A stretch of DNA of 64,000 bases from Stentor roeselii (taxonomy: Eukaryota; Ciliophora; Heterotrichea; Heterotrichida; Stentoridae). The stretch covers positions 1 through 64,000 of the forward strand of contig RSEH01000011.1 of assembly GCA_006503475.1 (NCBI GenBank). The letters run 5' to 3'. Positions 61,601-64,000 of the stretch are shown here, piece by piece; within the stretch, counting starts at the first letter, position 1, and each line of letters opens with the position of its first letter. The position numbers and the translations under genes are program-made. A model generated the notes under the pieces. That model ran no database searches and was not told the origin of the DNA. It saw nothing but the letters and a program-made list of their open reading frames with translations.

Positions 61601-61974
61601 CAACAGAATACCTTTCAGTTCTAGAGCTTCTTTCAGAGGTGTTTGAATTGAATTCAGAAAGCGAGTCAAGAAAAGCCATATTAGAAGAAGCTCTTGGGAT
61701 TTGCTGGCATCTTTACCCGCCGACACATCCTGAGTTGATATTCATCGCATCGCAACTTGCGCAGTTGCATTTAAATCAAACAGGTCAGAAGTCAACAGAC
61801 TACTTTTCTTATTATTCTCTTTTCACTTCGCATCACAAAGACCAGACAAGCCTCGGGGCGAGTTTATCAGAGCTGGACTTTCACAGTCATTACCCAACAA
61901 CTTATCACTACAAGCGGGGGATTCAACTAATCCAGAAAGGTCTTCAAACCTTTGCAGATTTATCAGAAACTTAA
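58684..61974 (+). CDS. STAND (NB-ARC-like) NTPase with C-terminal TPR repeats
   Basis: The 1,096-residue protein has an N-terminal ~430 residues that I do not recognise (helical, Lys/Ser-rich). Next comes an NB-ARC/STAND-type NTPase. VEICGKQACGKTSLALHYSK (P-loop about residue 465-473) is followed by DVIWVIDSEH and Walker B LRILIVFDNADD (about 531-542), the FDNADD form typical of NB-ARC-TPR proteins. A winged-helix-like segment (ILSILSFLYPVNIPESLIFQ ... ELINNGLVSFSS ... WKIHEEVS) is followed by TPR-like repeats (about 850-1060), such as FPEAESVLNSALEKLQ, TLGFLYYLQEKPIESQSVLL and ILEEALGICWHLYPPTHPEL. This is the layout of NLR-like and fungal or bacterial STAND sensors. The effector domain, if any, is the unrecognised N-terminus. 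Stop TAA, 18 nt before the next ATG. Confidence 0.8.
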   Translation: MELDSIVQGKYQVTLIKRPEGFFSKIQELGQGHIWTSEIVNFQEKDYKKLTKFQISKFFEINKEKEKVVFNPGLSGGGCFGSKAKVIDTQKIVKTKTLSNPNVQPVTSKPLKETEKDTTTIISSQTDEKSEEISKISLLISEDLENFYIDCKTISNFRKFPFFDSKNPENGLKTILNHLKLQQIQKNFSNKKGLAGLSSILKDLLISSLTKKTLKSLKIMPETIKELEKIHLWLSQFNKICRCSVSLMNFQIICDLLNSKDENLREFKEMSLNSDNPVDENFTKKLMPSPEDSFSSTSIKSFFLKLWGKKKTSKPENFEKIFTFFFTSLQNANQVQLFEGFQCSFSLFKSKILSQDFLFKHFLHFSGLIESQDAISRSLCLNFLQKLASHSNSSLGAGCRGLIHQVLDQEQDFSVKSEIFIKPFKTLTKTFNSNIDFENFQVLFTRFEEVEIMKDYLQEKNFVEICGKQACGKTSLALHYSKVFKNDYDVIWVIDSEHPEKDLDQLAEVLECLPGSLKGLMEKLRRNDAGLRILIVFDNADDLALVNEFMIKSKTVHFIVVTGKNVWKNSVCLDLRNEKIIEQYLKLFLFFKKSNEESVGISENLKNDLLCYSLALNLVNFEKFELILSKNMPIRDIINSMIIEYFTSSSNPIKYILSILSFLYPVNIPESLIFQVFTKKFSKAEWKKSKTELINNGLVSFSSLKENYWKIHEEVSISLCNFPKEPSLYKDLLDYFYLNFTQSTQETFHPLTFQVLTFFYFSDSSKLSIKTSIVLVKNLLKINFNQKIITEILEILDENTHELTQTDKSKDSLDLFRVISDFALQVKNEDRSYSLFFDYLKEFEALSSQYPEEYLLALIDFNHLGEKMQDSEASHHYFDQVLNNSKFDSCSNLGKVFERYSQSLIVSLKFPEAESVLNSALEKLQPQSDSSETIASLNNTLGFLYYLQEKPIESQSVLLKSKKILESLKKTGTTEYLSVLELLSEVFELNSESESRKAILEEALGICWHLYPPTHPELIFIASQLAQLHLNQTGQKSTDYFSYYSLFTSHHKDQTSLGASLSELDFHSHYPTTYHYKRGIQLIQKGLQTFADLSET

Positions 61975-61992
61975 TAAAATTTAATATTTTAT

Positions 61993-62277
61993 ATGAACTA
62001 TCTTCAAGGCAGTTTTTATTACAGTCCTAAAGAAAGAACTTTTCAGCTTTTACAAGAAAAAGCAAGAGTCGTTCAATTGAAAGAACTTGTCGATACAGAG
62101 CGTCTCCAGACAAAAACCTTGAAACTTGAGGCAAAACTACTCAAACTTCGTATAAGGAAAGTCACTCAACATCCTCATTTGAAAAACTTGTCAGTCCTGC
62201 CAAGGCTTTCACCAGATTCCAGAAGGTCCATGTCCCGAACTCCTCATCCACGAAGAGCCTTATCAAAGTTCTCTTAA
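61993..62277 (+). CDS. Small basic hypothetical protein (94 aa)
   Basis: A basic, helical protein: a central heptad stretch (LLQEKARVVQLKELVDTERL, then KLEAKLLKLRIRK) and an Arg/Ser/Pro-rich tail (RRSMSRTPHPRRA). No family is recognised. It lies 18 nt after the STAND gene and 25 nt before the next gene on the same strand, in the compact tandem style of this region, which supports it being real. Stop TAA. Confidence 0.5.
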   Translation: MNYLQGSFYYSPKERTFQLLQEKARVVQLKELVDTERLQTKTLKLEAKLLKLRIRKVTQHPHLKNLSVLPRLSPDSRRSMSRTPHPRRALSKFS

Positions 62278-62302
62278 TATTTCAATATAATCTTAGTTCA
62301 TC

Positions 62303-63070
62303 ATGGACGAATCTAAAGCTCTCATCAGCTTCCAAATCGCAGGACTTCTCATTCAAAATTCTTTTCGATACTTGTTAAACGCGATGAAGTCTTTCAATAA
62401 AAGAAGATTGTTTAAGTCTTATATTCTTTGGAAAAGCAAGACTGTTAAAATGTCTAAAGTTGGACAGGTCAGGGTTAAAAATTCTTTTGTTTTTGTTTTG
62501 AAGAAAATTGAGAATCTTGAAAAAATGATGAAGTGCAAAGTTAAAAATATTGCTCAGGACTTGATGCTTCGCATTTTTGTTGCCGCTGCGCAGAAAGAAT
62601 TGGAAAGAAAAATGATTTTGGATGAACAGAACTTGAAAAATGCTCAGGAAAATGAATTACTTGTACTTTCTAAAAATCTGAAAAATGCACAAGAAAGTCA
62701 GGAAAATCTTGAAAAAGGATTGAAAAGAAGTAGAATACGTGAGGAAAACTCGAAAAATATTCATCATGAATTATCTAGTAAGAGAATTGAAACGAAAAGT
62801 AAAAAAAAGGCTTTACTGGATGAGGATTATGAAGCAAAAATTTTAGAAATAAAGGAAGAAAATCAAGAGATTAAAGAAAAAATTGCTTTGATTGAACAAA
62901 ATATTTCTCATTTTTTAAATGAAGTTACCGGTCTACTCGAAACAGCAGAAGAACCTGAAAAATCATCAGAAAAGCGTAAAATTTCCAGCAAAAAGTTAAA
63001 ACTTCATAAGAAACCCCGTGGAGCCCTAAACACAGTAGACCTTTCAAAACTAAGTAAGATAAATTTATGA
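62303..63070 (+). CDS. Coiled-coil hypothetical protein (255 aa)
   Basis: The N-terminal ~90 residues are basic and helical with aromatic/Arg spacing reminiscent of SFI1 or IQ-like helices (FRYLLNAMKSFNKRRLFKSY, ILWKSK), then a long Glu/Lys/Asn coiled coil and a basic tail (KRKISSKKLKLHKKPRG). No enzyme or membrane features are seen. The resemblance to centrin-binding repeats is weak and unproven. TGA stop followed at once by TAA. The next gene's ATG is 7 nt further on. Confidence 0.58.
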   Translation: MDESKALISFQIAGLLIQNSFRYLLNAMKSFNKRRLFKSYILWKSKTVKMSKVGQVRVKNSFVFVLKKIENLEKMMKCKVKNIAQDLMLRIFVAAAQKELERKMILDEQNLKNAQENELLVLSKNLKNAQESQENLEKGLKRSRIREENSKNIHHELSSKRIETKSKKKALLDEDYEAKILEIKEENQEIKEKIALIEQNISHFLNEVTGLLETAEEPEKSSEKRKISSKKLKLHKKPRGALNTVDLSKLSKINL

Positions 63071-63077
63071 TAAAAAG

Positions 63078-64000
63078 ATGAATAATAGATTTGCAGGTCT
63101 TTCAAAATGCGTATGCAAAACTCCAGTGCTCCAAACAAACATCGAAGGAATCTGCACAGCCTGTTACGGAAGAGTGTCAAACTCAAAGTCCTCCAGAGTC
63201 TACACCCCAACATTAGCCCCAAGTAAAAATTCAGAAATTCTCCCAACACGTCCAGAGTCATCATCTTCAAAACGAGTAAAACAACCTCAAATCTCAAGAT
63301 CTTCATCAAATCTCTCAAACAGTGTTTTTCACAAAAGATCTCAAACATCAAACAATTCAAACAGTCCAAACGAAGACCTAAACTCACGAAAGCCCTTCAA
63401 ATCTTCAGACATTTCTAATGAAAGTCTTTCTTTTCACTCTAACCAGTTCGTTTTCAGTGCAAATTCCAGCCCACCAGAGGGAAAAACAAGTAGAAAGACC
63501 CCAGACCAGCAGTTTTGGAAGCATTTTTCAAGTATTTCAGAGCCTTTATCAATAGTTCAGCCTGTTTTACACGCAGAGTTGACATCAAGAAGTAAATATT
63601 TTCAAGAAGCTTTAGAATTTAAAAATCTTCCTCGACATGACCGAGCTTTATCCTCACGACTGTACAACGCGAATTTTTCATCAATTTCTGAAATGCTTCA
63701 AAATTCAAGTTTTCAGCCTTCCCGTCTTCTGCATGGCGTTGAATGGGTTCATAAAGGCCACAACAATGCAGTCAACGATGTGGTTTTAATTCAAAATAAA
63801 GCTTTTACCTGTGGAAGCGACTATAAAATCATTGCCTGGCCACGGCTCGGACAACGGATAAGTCAAAAGATGGAAGTTTCTCCTCTTGCTACATTTAAAG
63901 GACACACTCGGAAAGTGAAAGCTTTGGAAGCCATGCCGAACGCTATTCTTATTTCAGCTGGATGTGAGAAAAGGATAAGAATTTGGAATGTTAATCGAGA
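63078..64000 (+). CDS. WD40-repeat protein, 5' part (runs off the window)
   Basis: An open frame from ATG at 63078 (MNNRFAGLSKCVCKT) to the window end, 307 codons. A short Cys motif opens the protein (CVCKTP ... CTACYGR), resembling a zinc ribbon. A Ser/Asn/Lys-rich disordered stretch of about 150 residues follows. The first WD40 blades start near residue 225: VHKGHNNAVNDVVL ... AFTCGSDYKIIAWPR, then FKGHTRKVKALEAM ... LISAGCEKRIRIWNVN. More blades must lie beyond the window. It follows its neighbour by 7 nt on the same strand. Confidence 0.8.
   Translation, partial: MNNRFAGLSKCVCKTPVLQTNIEGICTACYGRVSNSKSSRVYTPTLAPSKNSEILPTRPESSSSKRVKQPQISRSSSNLSNSVFHKRSQTSNNSNSPNEDLNSRKPFKSSDISNESLSFHSNQFVFSANSSPPEGKTSRKTPDQQFWKHFSSISEPLSIVQPVLHAELTSRSKYFQEALEFKNLPRHDRALSSRLYNANFSSISEMLQNSSFQPSRLLHGVEWVHKGHNNAVNDVVLIQNKAFTCGSDYKIIAWPRLGQRISQKMEVSPLATFKGHTRKVKALEAMPNAILISAGCEKRIRIWNVNR

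Overview
This window is the left end of a macronuclear chromosome of a heterotrich ciliate, most likely Stentor coeruleus or a close relative. Bases 1-75 are a terminal array of the 8-mer CCCTAACA, the telomere unit I recall for Stentor and Blepharisma. Genes are packed, AT-rich and mostly intronless. The introns I can find are all exactly 15 nt, with the form GT-N7-A-N3-AG. TAA, TAG and TGA all end plausible genes, and no intact gene uses TGA as Trp, so the standard code (Stentor) fits better than the UGA=Trp code of Blepharisma. Several genes look split in two because a 15-nt intron carries a stop; I rejoin these below.

Layout. 1-10 kb is subtelomeric and gene-poor: one intact but unrecognised gene with an HEXXH motif (449-2611), then decayed coding remnants (B-box/Kelch-like, a doubtful DEAD_2-helicase-like scrap), an ABCG-type transporter interrupted by an in-frame TGA, and about 2.5 kb of AT-rich DNA. 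10-17.5 kb is one 2,486-residue membrane protein (LNR-like Cys repeats, beta-helix region, Cys-rich stalk, about seven or eight membrane segments). 18-64 kb is dense gene space: a GAS2-domain protein, an SK-type K+ channel, RUVBL2, a membrane-bound cyclic-nucleotide phosphodiesterase, WD40 proteins, a large type I membrane protein, a FAAH-like amidase, a CFAP97-type ciliary protein, a RING-H2 membrane protein, a zinc-finger/STE20-type kinase, WDR70, a CCT-domain protein, a START protein, a PP6 regulatory (SAPS) subunit, an outer-dynein-arm docking protein, MON1, mitochondrial uL4, a proline-rich multi-RING protein, TMEM216, a DHHC palmitoyltransferase, a STAND/NB-ARC-TPR protein and the start of another WD40 gene.

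Spacing is extreme. Divergent start codons lie 17-68 nt apart, convergent stops 1-18 nt apart, and one tandem pair has the stop TAA directly followed by the next ATG. Three genes (CFAP97-type, TMEM216, ODAD1-type) belong to cilium assembly or motility; others cover vesicle traffic, lipid and cyclic-nucleotide signalling and housekeeping. I see no operon-like functional logic.

The most unexpected pattern is compositional. Over roughly 1-2 kb the + strand repeatedly swings from C-rich/G-poor to G-rich/C-poor, often about once per gene whatever its orientation, with a GC peak at the crossover. No tRNA, rRNA, CRISPR or retroelement/virus-like sequence was recognised. All calls come from reading the sequence; no database search was run.
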